Shown here piece by piece: positions 17,069 to 27,600 of a DNA stretch of 64,000 nt. The DNA lies in contig NZ_CP046172.1 in NCBI RefSeq assembly GCF_011801145.1, positions 2,356,001-2,420,000 of the forward strand. Direction: 5' to 3'. Within the stretch, counting starts at the first letter, position 1. Each line of letters starts with the position of its first letter. Source of the stretch: Nocardia arthritidis. GTDB taxonomy: Bacteria > Actinomycetota > Actinomycetes > Mycobacteriales > Mycobacteriaceae. A program made the position numbers and the translations under genes. Below the pieces are notes generated by a model. It saw only the letters and a program-made list of their open reading frames with translations, did not search any database and was not told the origin of the DNA.

Positions 17069-18097
17069 GTGCCTTCGTTCGGAAATCGTTCCCGGGTAAT
17101 CGTTTACGCCCTCGGCGGCACCATCGCCATGACCGGTGCCGGCGGGGTGACCCCGTCGCTGTCCGCGGGTGAGTTACTTGGCGCGGTCCCCGGTCTCGCC
17201 GACAGCGGTGTCGAGCTCGAGGTGGTCGACTTCCGCCGGGTGCCCGGCGCCGCGCTGACCATCGCCGACATCACCGAGTTGGCCGTCGAAATCGGTACGC
17301 GCATCGGCGATTTCGACGGCGCCGTGGTCGTGCAAGGCACCGACACCATCGAGGAGACCGCCTACCTGCTCGATCTGCTGCATCCGGAACCGGAACCGAT
17401 CGTCGTCACCGGTGCGATGCGCAATCCGACGCAGGCCGGTGCCGACGGACCGGCGAACCTGCTGGCCGCCATCCGAACGGCGGCGGACCCGCATGCGAGA
17501 AACCAAGGCGCCCTTGTGGTTTTCGCCGACGAGATCCACGCCGCGCGCCGGGTCGGCAAGACGCACACCACCAGCATCGCCACTTTCGTCTCACGTAACG
17601 GCGGCCCGCTCGGCTATCTGGTCGAGGGACGTGCGCGCCTGCTCAATCGGCTCACCCACCGCACCGTCGTCCCCGGGTATCCCGCCGCCGACCTGAAGGT
17701 TCCGGTGCTGCCGGTCGCGCTCGGCGAGGACGGCACCGTCCTGGAGGCGGTCGCGGATCGCGTCGACGGACTCATCGTCGCCGGATTCGGTGCGGGGCAC
17801 GTACCGGCCCACCTCGTTCCGGGACTCGAAAAGCTTTGCGCCCGAGTACCTGTCGTGCTCGCCTCGCGCACCGGCAGCGGTTCGGTCCTCGCCGGCACCT
17901 ACGGTTTCGCGGGCAGTGAGCGCGACCTCCTCGCCCGCGGCCTCATCCGCGCCGGCTACCTGGACCCGCTGAAGGCACGGCTCCTACTGCTGACCCTGCT
18001 GGCCGCCGGCGCGGACCGTACCGCCATCCTCGCCGCGTTCGGCGTCGCCGGCGAATATCGCGAACCCGGCGATTGGCCGTGGCTCGCACCCGAATGA
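17069..18097 (+). CDS. L-asparaginase, bacterial type I/II fold
   Basis: 342 residues from the GTG at 17069; the same frame is open back to 15668, but that part only shadows the MaoC gene. The first catalytic block is RVIVYALGGTIAMTG, with the nucleophilic Thr in GGTIA. The second block, VVVQGTDTIEETAYLL, carries the Thr-Asp pair (GTDT). GAMRNPTQAGADGPANLLAA and FADEIHAARRVGKTHT are also family-typical. No signal peptide, so probably cytoplasmic. It hydrolyses asparagine to aspartate and ammonia. Confidence 0.92.
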   Translation: MPSFGNRSRVIVYALGGTIAMTGAGGVTPSLSAGELLGAVPGLADSGVELEVVDFRRVPGAALTIADITELAVEIGTRIGDFDGAVVVQGTDTIEETAYLLDLLHPEPEPIVVTGAMRNPTQAGADGPANLLAAIRTAADPHARNQGALVVFADEIHAARRVGKTHTTSIATFVSRNGGPLGYLVEGRARLLNRLTHRTVVPGYPAADLKVPVLPVALGEDGTVLEAVADRVDGLIVAGFGAGHVPAHLVPGLEKLCARVPVVLASRTGSGSVLAGTYGFAGSERDLLARGLIRAGYLDPLKARLLLLTLLAAGADRTAILAAFGVAGEYREPGDWPWLAPE

Positions 18098-18152
18098 GCG
18101 CTTCGTATCGGATCGCCGCCGCCGACCTCGGCGATGACGCATATTTGTAGGT

Positions 18153-18680
18153 ATGGAAGAGTCGCTCACCTTCCGTGACGGACACCGGGTCACCAAGATT
18201 GCCGAAGGCGTCGACGAGCACGGCCCCTACCTGCGGTTGCGACATCTGTTGCCGACTCCGAAGCGAAGGGCGGGCGCGCACTGGCATCCGGTGCTGACCG
18301 AGCGCTGGACGGTCCGGCGGGGTCGCATGAAATTCCGGATCGACGGGTCCGATATCGTTGCGGGCGAGGGTGATTCGGTATCGGCCCCGGCGCGGGTGGT
18401 GCACGAATTCTGGAGCGCGGCACCGGATACGATTCTCGACCATGAGATCAGGCCGCCGCTGCGGCACTGGGAGATGTTCCGGCTCTGGCAGGCGCTCGAC
18501 GTCGCAGGCCGCACCACCAGGTCCGGAATTCCACGCAACCCGTTCGAGCTGGCGCTGCTGTGGGAGCGTCAGGACGGCTACCTCGCGGGCGTACCCGCCT
18601 GGGCGCAGCGGCTGCTGTTCGGCGGGCTCGCGGCGCTGGCCCGCCGCCTGGGTTACGAATCTCGTTGGCGCGCAGCATAA
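18153..18680 (+). CDS. Cupin-domain protein
   Basis: 175 residues from the ATG at 18153. A single cupin is visible: GAHWHPVLTERWTVRRGRMKF corresponds to cupin motif 1 (two His and a Glu), and GDSVSAPARVVHEFWSA to motif 2 (His). Residues 115-175 form a helical tail ending LARRLGYESRWRAA. No partner gene is apparent: it follows the asparaginase by 55 bases and ends before a terminator. It could be an oxygenase-like or sugar-binding cupin; the function cannot be set. It marks the left flank of the PKS/NRPS cluster. Confidence 0.75.
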   Translation: MEESLTFRDGHRVTKIAEGVDEHGPYLRLRHLLPTPKRRAGAHWHPVLTERWTVRRGRMKFRIDGSDIVAGEGDSVSAPARVVHEFWSAAPDTILDHEIRPPLRHWEMFRLWQALDVAGRTTRSGIPRNPFELALLWERQDGYLAGVPAWAQRLLFGGLAALARRLGYESRWRAA

Positions 18681-18697
18681 ATGGCGCTGACCGACGG

Positions 18698-18720
18698 CGC
18701 CGGAATTCCGGCGGATTTTT
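18698..18720 (+). terminator. Intrinsic terminator after the cupin gene
   Basis: CGCCGGAATTCCGGCG is a perfect 16-bp palindrome, followed by GATTTTT. It is 18 bases after the cupin stop and separates that gene from the biosynthetic cluster. Confidence 0.75.
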
Positions 18721-18770
18721 ACCGTAAGACGCGCCGATAACACCATTGAATACCCCGTCGTGTGCGCCGG

Positions 18771-18790
18771 ATGTCCTGTCCACAGGACAT
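18771..18790. promoter_or_regulatory. Cluster dyad 1, ATGTCCTGTCCACAGGACAT, upstream of the N-hydroxylase
   Basis: Perfect 9-bp arms around CC. It lies 133 bp before the N-hydroxylase ATG. The same TGTCCyGTnnACrGGACA dyad occurs before the P450 (20307) and before the first NRPS gene (44665), so a common regulator is likely. Confidence 0.65.
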
Positions 18791-18923
18791 ATTCGGGTGG
18801 GGTGGGAGATGGTGTTGTGACGGGTTCGGCGCGGAATCGTTTTCGGCCCGGCGGTTTGATTATGCGAGAGTTGGTCGATCGTTTGTGTAAGTCATTTTCG
18901 GGAGTCCTTGTGGGGGATTTCGT

Positions 18924-20288
18924 ATGAGTACCGCTGCGCCGGATGTATTGGATATGGTCGGTATCGGGTTCGGGCCGTCCGGGCTCGCGCTGGCCATCGC
19001 ATTGGAGGAGTTGCCCGCCGATGCGCTGGAGCCACCGGTAGCCGCCATGTTCTTCGAACGCAAGGCCGCCTTCGGCTGGCATCGGAATATGCTGCTGCCC
19101 GCGACGAAGATGCAGGTCGCATTTCTCAAGGACCTCGTCACGTTCCGCAATCCGCGATCCCGGTTCGGCTTCGTTTCCTACCTGCATTCGATGGGCCGCC
19201 TGGCCCAGTTCGTGAACAACCGGGACTTCTTTCCCACCCGCCACGAATTCCACGATTACCTGGAATGGGCCGCGCGGATGGTCGCGGACCGGGTGACCTA
19301 CGGCGCCGAGGTGACCGGCATCCGGCTGCCCGGCGGCGATCCGCGCGCCGACCGCCTGGAGATCGAGGTGGTCGAGCACGGCCGCGGCCGCCGGGTGCTC
19401 AACGCGCGCAATGTCGTCATCTCGACCGGTCTGGTGCCCGCCATGCCCTCGGGCCTCGAACGCGGTGAAAGGGTCTGGCACAGTTCGGAATTCATCGAGC
19501 GGTTCGGCGGCTGCGATCCGCGTGACCTGCGCCGGGTGGTCGTCGCGGGCGCCGGGCAGAGCGCGGCCGAGATCACCAGGTACCTCTACGACACGCTGCC
19601 GGACGCCACCATTTTCGCAGTGATCCCGTCCTACGGATATTCGATCGCCGACAACACTCCGTTCGCGAATCAGATTTTCGATCCGGGCGCGGTCGACACC
19701 TACTACTCCGGCTCCAGCGAGTCCAAGGAGATGTTCTGGCGATATCACCGCAATACCAACTATTCGGTGGTCGACGACGAGGTGATCCGGGAGCTGTACC
19801 GGCGCGCGTACGACGACGAGGTGCGCAATGTCGACCGACTGCGGCTGCTGCGGCTGTGCCGGGTCGCCGGAATTCGCGGGAATGGTTCGGGCACAAGGCT
19901 TTCGGTGCATTCGCTGCTGGACGGTCAGTCGGTGGAGCTGGATGCCGACCTGCTGGTCTGCGCCACCGGATATAACGCGATGCAGCCCGCGAGCCTGCTC
20001 GGCGAACTGGACCGGTACCTGCGCCGCGATGCCGCGGGCCGCTACCTGGTGACCAGGGATTATCGGTTGATCGGCGATCTCGACCTGCCCGGTATCTACC
20101 TGCAAGGCGGCACCGAGCACACGCACGGTCTCTCTTCGTCGCTGCTGTCCAATATCGCGGTGCGCAGCGGGGAAATCGCCGAATCCATTCTCGGTCGCCG
20201 GGTCGGGCACGAACTGGAATCGGTGGTCGCGGCCGATCGGCTCGACCCGGCGAAAAGCTGGCCTGCGGGTGCGAATCTGCCGGGCTGA
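18924..20288 (+). CDS. L-ornithine/L-lysine N-hydroxylase (SidA/PvdA/KtzI family)
   Basis: 454 residues, with GGGGGA seven bases before the ATG. It uses FAD and NADPH to hydroxylate the side-chain amine of ornithine or lysine. Visible motifs: VGIGFGPSGLALAIALEE (FAD, residues about 13-30), KMQVAFLKDLVTFRNPRSRF (substrate and FAD region typical of ornithine enzymes), VVVAGAGQSAAEI (NADPH), and DLLVCATGYN with GTEHTHGLSSSLLSNIA near the end. No siderophore formyl- or acetyltransferase or iron transporter is nearby. Together with the PaiB/KtzT-like gene at 40593, this suggests that N5-hydroxyornithine is made for conversion to piperazic acid, as KtzI does for kutznerides. Preference for ornithine over lysine is inferred. 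Confidence 0.88.
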   Translation: MSTAAPDVLDMVGIGFGPSGLALAIALEELPADALEPPVAAMFFERKAAFGWHRNMLLPATKMQVAFLKDLVTFRNPRSRFGFVSYLHSMGRLAQFVNNRDFFPTRHEFHDYLEWAARMVADRVTYGAEVTGIRLPGGDPRADRLEIEVVEHGRGRRVLNARNVVISTGLVPAMPSGLERGERVWHSSEFIERFGGCDPRDLRRVVVAGAGQSAAEITRYLYDTLPDATIFAVIPSYGYSIADNTPFANQIFDPGAVDTYYSGSSESKEMFWRYHRNTNYSVVDDEVIRELYRRAYDDEVRNVDRLRLLRLCRVAGIRGNGSGTRLSVHSLLDGQSVELDADLLVCATGYNAMQPASLLGELDRYLRRDAAGRYLVTRDYRLIGDLDLPGIYLQGGTEHTHGLSSSLLSNIAVRSGEIAESILGRRVGHELESVVAADRLDPAKSWPAGANLPG

Positions 20289-20306
20289 TTACGCCCAGCG
20301 AATGGC

Positions 20307-20324
20307 TGTCCCGTCGACGGGACA
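20307..20324. promoter_or_regulatory. Cluster dyad 2, TGTCCCGTCGACGGGACA, upstream of the P450-PKS unit
   Basis: Perfect 18-bp palindrome 18 bases after the hydroxylase stop and 156 bp before the P450 start. It could fold as a terminator stem, but its close match to the dyads at 18771 and 44665 favours an operator. A TATGAT hexamer at 20385-20390 may be the -10 of the following promoter. Confidence 0.65.
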
Positions 20325-20480
20325 CGAATTATCGGCGGCGGTTCCGGCCCTCGCCGGGAGCATGAAACCGATCACCCCGCGAAATATGATCGGAAATATC
20401 TATTGCGCCCGAACAACGGCGTAATTCCGCAGCACGGGGACGCTCGAAAAACAAGCCGATCCGGCGTGAGGAGCGAATTG

Positions 20481-21608
20481 ATGTCCATTACCGGATCCCG
20501 GTACCGAATCGGACCGCTGCCCGAATTTCTCGCGATACGGCCGGATTCGCCCGCGATGCCGGTCCGAGTGCCGACCGGTGATCGGGTGTGGCTGGTGACC
20601 GATTACGCGCTGGGGCGCGCGGTACTTGCCGACGCGCGATTCAGCAGGGCGGCGGCCGCCCGTCCGGAGGCGCCGAAATTGGGCACGGTGGATCCGTCAC
20701 CGGATTCGATCATGAGCATGGACGGCGCGGCGCACGCCAGGCTGCGCCGCTTGGCCGGGGCGGCATTCACCACGCATCGCGTCGCCGAGCAGGCGCCGTT
20801 CATCGAGCGGATCGCCGACCAATTGCTCGCGGCGCTGGCCGATGGGCCGCGCCCAGCCGACCTGGTGGCCGGATTCATCTCGCCGCTGCCGATGGCCGCG
20901 ATGGGCGCGCTGCTCGGCGTACCGCCGGCCGATCGGCCGAAATTCGATGCCTCGGTGACCGCGCTGTTCGAAATGTCCACCGACGACGGCACCAAACGGG
21001 CCCGGCACGAACTGATTCTGGTGGACTACGTGTCATCCCTGATCAGCAGCAAGCGCCGGGATCCGCGCGACGATGTGCTGAGCGCGCTGATCCGGGCCAA
21101 CGACGGCGGCACGCTCTCGCACGCCGAACTCATCAACCTCGGGCTCGCCCTGCTGATGGCGGGGTACGAGACAACGGTTGGGCTGCTCGGCATTTCGGTG
21201 CTCGCGCTGCTCTGCGATGCCGAACTGCGCGCGCGGCCACTGGACGAGGCGACCATCGAGGAACTGGTCCGCATCGGCGCGTCGACCTCGGTGAGCGCGC
21301 CCCGGGTCGCCACCGAGGACGTCGAACTCGGCGGCACCACGATCGCCGCCGGTGCCGCGGTGGTCGTCTCGCTGCTGCACTGCAATGGCCTCTTCGATGA
21401 AACGACCAATCCCACAACGCATCTCACCTTCGGGCACGGCCTGCACCGCTGCCTCGGCGCACCGCTGGCCCGATTGCAGCTGCGGATCGCGCTGACCCGG
21501 CTGCTACAGCGCTTCCCCGGCCTGCGGCTGGCGGACGGCCCGGATGCCGTGCGGTGGAAGGCGGGCCTGGCGACCAGGGGCCTGACCGCACTGTCCGTCG
21601 AATGGTGA
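20481..21608 (+). CDS. Cytochrome P450 monooxygenase
   Basis: 375 residues from the ATG at 20481, which has a GAGGAG-type ribosome site; the upstream open frame from 20403 is leader. All P450 landmarks are present: the I-helix oxygen-activating AGYETT, the K-helix EELVR (ExxR), and the haem-ligand loop LTFGHGLHRCLGAPLARLQL with its Cys. The middle contains SMDGAAHARLRRLAGAAFTTHRV (C-helix region). It is six bases ahead of the PKS frame on the same strand, so it is part of the cluster, probably hydroxylating the acyl chain or a peptide residue. Which carbon cannot be told. Confidence 0.9.
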   Translation: MSITGSRYRIGPLPEFLAIRPDSPAMPVRVPTGDRVWLVTDYALGRAVLADARFSRAAAARPEAPKLGTVDPSPDSIMSMDGAAHARLRRLAGAAFTTHRVAEQAPFIERIADQLLAALADGPRPADLVAGFISPLPMAAMGALLGVPPADRPKFDASVTALFEMSTDDGTKRARHELILVDYVSSLISSKRRDPRDDVLSALIRANDGGTLSHAELINLGLALLMAGYETTVGLLGISVLALLCDAELRARPLDEATIEELVRIGASTSVSAPRVATEDVELGGTTIAAGAAVVVSLLHCNGLFDETTNPTTHLTFGHGLHRCLGAPLARLQLRIALTRLLQRFPGLRLADGPDAVRWKAGLATRGLTALSVEW

Positions 21609-21641
21609 AACGCGGTGAGCCGCACGGAAAGAGGAGTTCAG

Positions 21642-24600
21642 GTGGCTGACGAGGTTGCGATCGTCGGTATGTCGTGCCGGGTGCCCGGAGCGGAGTCGGT
21701 GGCCGAATACTGGCGGCTGTTGCGCGACGGTGTCGACGCGACCGGCGCGGGTACGCCGCGCGACCGGCGGCTCGCGCGGGTACGCAGATTCGATGCCGCG
21801 TTCTTCGGAATCGCGCCGCACGAGGCGGATTCGATGGATCCGCAGCAGCGGTTGACGCTGGAACTGAGCTGGCAGGCGCTGGAGGACGCCGGTATCGCGC
21901 CCGCGGTGCTGCGGGGCAGTGCGGCGGGTGTGTTCATCGGTGTGTGCGCGAGTGATTACCTTGCGCTGCTGGATGATTCGAAGCAGGCGGTGCCGCAGCA
22001 CGCGATGACCGGGCTGCATCGCAGCGTGATCGCGAACCGGGTGTCGCATCACCTCGACTGGCACGGTCCGAGCCTCACCGTCGACGCGGGCCAGGCATCT
22101 TCGCTGGCCGCGATCCATTTGGCTTGTGCCAGTGTGCGATCCGGCGAGTCGCGCCTCGCCGTCGCGGGTGGCGTGCAGCTGAATCCGAGCGAGCAGAGCG
22201 CGCGGATCGCCGAGGGTTTCGGCGGGCTGTCCGACGCGGGCCGGGTGCGCACCTTCGATGCGGCGGCCGACGGCTACGTCCGCGGTGAGGGCGCGGCGTT
22301 CGTGGTGCTGAAGCGGCTCGCCGAGGCTCGCGCCGACGGCGACCGGGTCTACGCGGTGATCCGCGGCAGCGCCGTCAACCACGACGGCACCGGCGTCGGA
22401 CTGGTGGTGCCGAATGCGCGCGCACAGGCCGAGGTACTGCGGGCGGCGCATCGGCGCGCCGGTATCGAACCGGCCGCGGTGCAGTATGTGGAATTGCACG
22501 GCACCGGGACCCGGGTCGGCGATCCGATCGAGGCCGAGGCGCTCGGCCTGGTCTTCGGCGCGGGTCGCACCGGGCGTCCCGCGCTGCGGGTGGGTTCGAC
22601 GAAGACGAATATCGGTCACCTCGAGGGCGCCGCGGGCGCGATCGGCCTGGTGAAGACGGCGCTCGCGGTGTCGCACGGAGTGCTGCCCGCCAGCCTGCAT
22701 TTCGAAAATCCCAATCCGGCAATACCTTTCGATGAACTACCGGTAGAGGTGCAGACCGCGCAGACGCCGTGGCCGGATGCCGGCGCCGAACGGATCGCCG
22801 GTGTCTCGTCGTTCAGCGTCGGCGGCACCAATTGCCATGTCGTACTTGCCGAACCGCCCGCGGCGCTGGCCAGGAATCGGGAATCCGGCCCGGCCGCGTC
22901 CGCGCGGATGCTGCCGTGGGTGCTGTCGGCGCGCGACGATCGGGCGCTGCGGGCGCAGGCGCGCCGCCTGGCCGAGCAACTGGCCGAAAATGGTTCGCGG
23001 CCTGCGGATCTCGCGTACTCGCTGGCGGCTACCCGGGAGGCGATGGAATATCGGGCGATCGTGCTCGCGGATTCGGTCGCGACCGCGGGGCCGCTGCTGC
23101 GGGAGGTGGCCGACGGCACTCGGACCGGCGTGGTGGACCGGATCGTATTCGAGCTGGCCGAGAATCCGTCCGGCGCTGCCCGGTTGGCGGCGCGGCTGCT
23201 GGTGCGTTCGGCTCTGTTCCGCGAACAGCTGGCGGCGGTCGATCCGTTCTTCGGGCGGTCGGTGGTGGACGACCTGCTGGCGGGTGAACCGGAATCGATC
23301 TCGCGGCCGGTGCATTTCGCGATTTTGTCCGCACTCGTCGAGTTCTGGCGGCGTCACGGCATCGATCCGGCCGGTCTCCGCGCGGCCGGACCGGTGTCGC
23401 TGCTGGCCGCCGCGGTCGCCGCGGGGGCGTTGCCGCTACGGGAGGCGGCGGGTATCGCTTCGCGTGCCGACGCCCAACCGGAGACGATCGCGGAGCCGCG
23501 GATACCTGTCTTCGTAGCTGGGCCTACCGAATCGCCGTCCGCGTCGGACGATCCACGCTGCTTGCCTGCTGACGGAAATGCGGCCGAGTCATCGTGTGCG
23601 CCAGCGGATTTCGCGTCAGCCGAGGTGGGCGGCCCGCACAGGTCAACGGCCGATACCGGCGAATTACCGCACGCACCCGCCTCGACCGAGGCGGGAAACA
23701 TCGCCGCGAGCTTGTCTGCGAGCGACATCGCCGAATTGCTGTGCGCGCCTGACGCCTTCGCTTCGATCGCGCCGCGAGATCTGCCCGTTGGCATGGTCGC
23801 GATGGATACGGCATTCGGCGGTGGATCGCCCGAGTTCGTCGACCTTCCGCTATATGCTTTCCAAGGCGACGACCATTGGTGGTCGTCCACGGAAGAGGTT
23901 GCCGCGCAGGAGAATTCGCCGAGACCGCGTACGGCGGGCGAATTGCGCGACGCCGTGCGCGCCGAGATCGCCGCCGTACTCGGCGACGAAACGGCCGACC
24001 CCACCTCGACGTTCCGGGATCTCGGATTCGGCTCGCTGCTGGCCGTCGAATTGCGAAACCGGTTGAGCGCGTTGACCGGTCTGCGGCTGCCGACAACGGT
24101 CGTATTCGACCACCCGACCCCCGATCTGCTCGCGGCGCACCTGGTCGCGCTGTCCGCTGGCACGCCGGTGGATGAACCCGTCCCGGTCGTCTCGGCGCAT
24201 GGCGATGAGCCGATCGCGATCGTCGCGATGGCCTGCCGCTATCCGGGTGGTATTCGCTCGCCGGAGGATCTGTGGCGGGTGGTCGTCGACGGCGTCGACG
24301 CGATTTCGCCGTTCCCGGCCGATCGCGGCTGGGATATGGCGGCGCTGGCCGACGATCCGGCCGTCGTGGTGCGCGAGGGCGGCTTCCTGCGCGATGTCGA
24401 CCAGTTCGACGCCGCGTTCTTCGGTATCGCGCCGCGCGAGGCGCAGGCGATGGATCCGCAGCAGCGGCTGCTGCTGGAATGCGCGTGGGAGACCTTCGAA
24501 CGCGCCGCGATGGATCCGATGTCGTTGCGCGGCAGCCGAACCGGTGTGTTCATCGGCACCATCGCACAGGAGTACGGCCCACGGCTGCCGGAGGCGGGCG

Positions 24601-27600
24601 AATCGACCGGCCTGCTGTTCACCGGCACGACCAGCAGCGTCGCCTCCGGACGGGTGGCGTATGTGTTCGGGCTGGAAGGGCCCGCGCTGACCATAGATAC
24701 CGCCTGTTCGTCCTCCCTGGTCGCGCTGCATCAGGCGGCGCTGTCGCTGCGCTCCGGAGAGTGCGGGCTCGCGCTGGCCGGCGGGGTGACGGTGCTGCCG
24801 TCGACCGGTATGGTCACCGAATTCTCCCGGCTCGGCGCGCTGTCGGCGGACGGCCGGTGCCGGGCCTTCGCCGCGGGCGCGAGCGGATTCGGGCTGGCCG
24901 AAGGCGTGGGTTTACTTCTGCTGGAACGGCTTTCGGACGCGCGGCGGCTCGGGCATCCGGTGCTCGCCGTGCTACGCGGGTCCGCGGTCAATCAGGACGG
25001 TGCGAGCAATGGGCTCACCGCGCCGAACGAATCGGCGCAGCGGCAGGTCATCGCGCAGGCGCTGCGCTCGGGCGGATTGACGCCGGCCGACGTCGACGCG
25101 GTGGAGGCGCACGGCACCGGAACCGCGCTCGGCGACCCGATCGAGGCGCACGCACTGCTGGCCACCTACGGCCGCGACCGGGAGCGGCCGCTGCTGCTCG
25201 GCTCGCTGAAATCGAATATCGGGCATGCGCAGGCCGCGGCGGGCGTCGGCGGTGTGATCAAGATGGTGCTCGCACTGCGGCACGAGTTGCTGCCGAAGAC
25301 GCTGCACGCGGAACAGCCCACCGCACATATTGATTGGGCATCCGCGCCGATGCGGTTGCTGACCGAGCCGGTGCCGTGGCCGCGGCGGGATCGGGTGCGC
25401 AGGGCGGGTGTTTCGTCATTCGGCGTATCCGGCACTAACGCGCACGTGATCGTCGAGCAGGCGCCCGAGGAACCGCCGAGCGTCCCGGTGCGGACGGATG
25501 TAGCTCTCCCGCTGTTGATTTCGGCGAAGACGCGGCAGGCGCTGCGGGATCGAGCGCAGCAGCTGGATGCGACGCTGGCCGCCGACCCGGGCATCGATAT
25601 CGCCGAACTGGCTGCGTCCCTGGCGATTACCCGCACGCACTTCCCCTGCCGGGTGACCATTCCGCCGGGCGAACCGGCTGCGGTCCGGGATGCGTTGCGG
25701 CAGCTCGCCGCCGGGGAAACGGATCCCCGGGTCGTTTCGAATGCCGGGCGCACCGTATTCGTCTTCCCGGGTCAGGGCTCGCAGTGGGTCGGCATGGGGC
25801 GGGCGCTGCTGGCCGCGTCGCCGGTGTTCGCCCGCCAGCTGCGGCGCTGCGCCGACGCGCTGGCCCCGCACCTCGACTGCGATGTGGTCGAGGTGCTACG
25901 GCGTGGTGACGCAGCGGATTTCGAGCGGGTGGAGATCATCCAGCCGGTGCTGTTCGCGGTGATGGTGAGCCTGGCCCGGCTGTGGCAGGCATACGGTGTG
26001 GAACCCGATGCGGTGGTTGGTCATTCGCAGGGTGAGATCGCCGCCGCGCATATCGCGGGCGCGCTGTCGCTCGCGGATGCGGCGTACATCAGCGCGGTCC
26101 GGGTCCGGCTGCTACAGGATCTGGCCGGGACGGGGACGATGGCCTCGGTGCCGCTGCCCGCCGACCGGGTCGCGCAGCGGCTGGCCGAATACCCCGATAT
26201 CTACGTGGCCTGCGTGAACAGCCCGTTCCAGACGGTCGTCTCCGGTGGTATGGCCGTGGTTCGCGAGGTGGTCGCGCGCTGGCAGGACGAGGGGGTCGAG
26301 GCGAAAACCATTCCGGTGGACTACGCCTCGCACTGCCCGCACATCGACGCGATGCGCGATGAACTGCTGGCCGCGCTGCGGGATGTGACGCCGAAGGCAG
26401 CGGATATCGCCTTCTATTCCACCGTCGAAGCCGGGGTTGTCGACACCACCCGGTTGACGGCCGAGTACTGGTGCCGGAATATGCGCGAGCCGGTGCGGCT
26501 GGCCGAAACCGCCCGGGCCCTGATCGCGGCGGGGCACGACACGTTCATCGAGGCGAGCCCGCATCCGATCCTGACCGTCGCGCTCGAACAGACCTCGGGC
26601 ACAACGGATATCGATGCGACCGTGCTGCCGACGCTGCACCGGGAACAGGGCGGGGTAGCGGACCTCTACGGGGCGCTCGGCCAGGCTCATCTGGCGGGAC
26701 GGAGCGTCGACTGGGCGGCGGTGCGCGCCGATACGGCAGGGCGCGGCGGGATCGTCTTCGTCTTCCCCGGCCAGGGTTCCCAGTGGGTCGGCATGGGGCG
26801 GGCGCTGCTCGATTCGTCGCCGGTGTTCGCACATCATCTGCGGGCCTGCGCCGACGCGCTGGCCGCACATGTCGACTTCGACGTCGTCGAGGTGTTGCGG
26901 CGGGGCGACGCCGCGGATTTCGGGCATGCCGAGACGATTCAGCCGATCCTGTTCGCGGTGATGGTGAGCCTGGCCCGGCTGTGGCAGGCATACGGCGTGG
27001 AACCCGATGCGGTGGTTGGTCATTCGCAGGGTGAGATCGCCGCCGCGCATATCGCGGGTGCGCTGTCGCTGGCCGATGCCGCGTACATCTGTGTCGCGCG
27101 GGCCACGACGATGGAGCCGCTGTCCGGAACCGGGACGATGGCCTCGGTGCCGCTACCGGTCGAGCGGACCGAACCGTGGCTGGCCGATTATCCGGACCTG
27201 TACGTCGCGGGGGCGAACAGTCCGGTGCAGACGATCGTGTCCGGCGGCCGAGCGGCGATCGCGGCACTGATCGCGCGCCTGCGGGAGGCGGGCATAACCG
27301 CGAAACCCATTGCGATGGACTATGCCTCGCACAGCCCGCACGTCGACGTGGTGCGCGAGGACCTGCTGACCGCCCTGCGGGACGTGACGCCGGAACCGTC
27401 GGATATCGCCTGCTATTCGTCGGTGCGCGGTGCGGTCATCGATACGCGCGAGCTCACCGCCGAGTACTGGTGGCAGAACCTGCGGGAGCCGGTGCGCTGG
27501 GATGCGACGGTGCGCGCGCTGATCGCGGCGGGGCATCGGGTATTCGTCGAGGTGAGCCCGCATCCGATCCTGACCGTCGCGGTCGAGCAGATCGCCGAGA

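Noticed and set aside
20307..20324. Rho-independent terminator after the N-hydroxylase
   Set aside because: The palindrome has no loop and no T-run, and matches the dyads before other cluster operons. An operator fits better.
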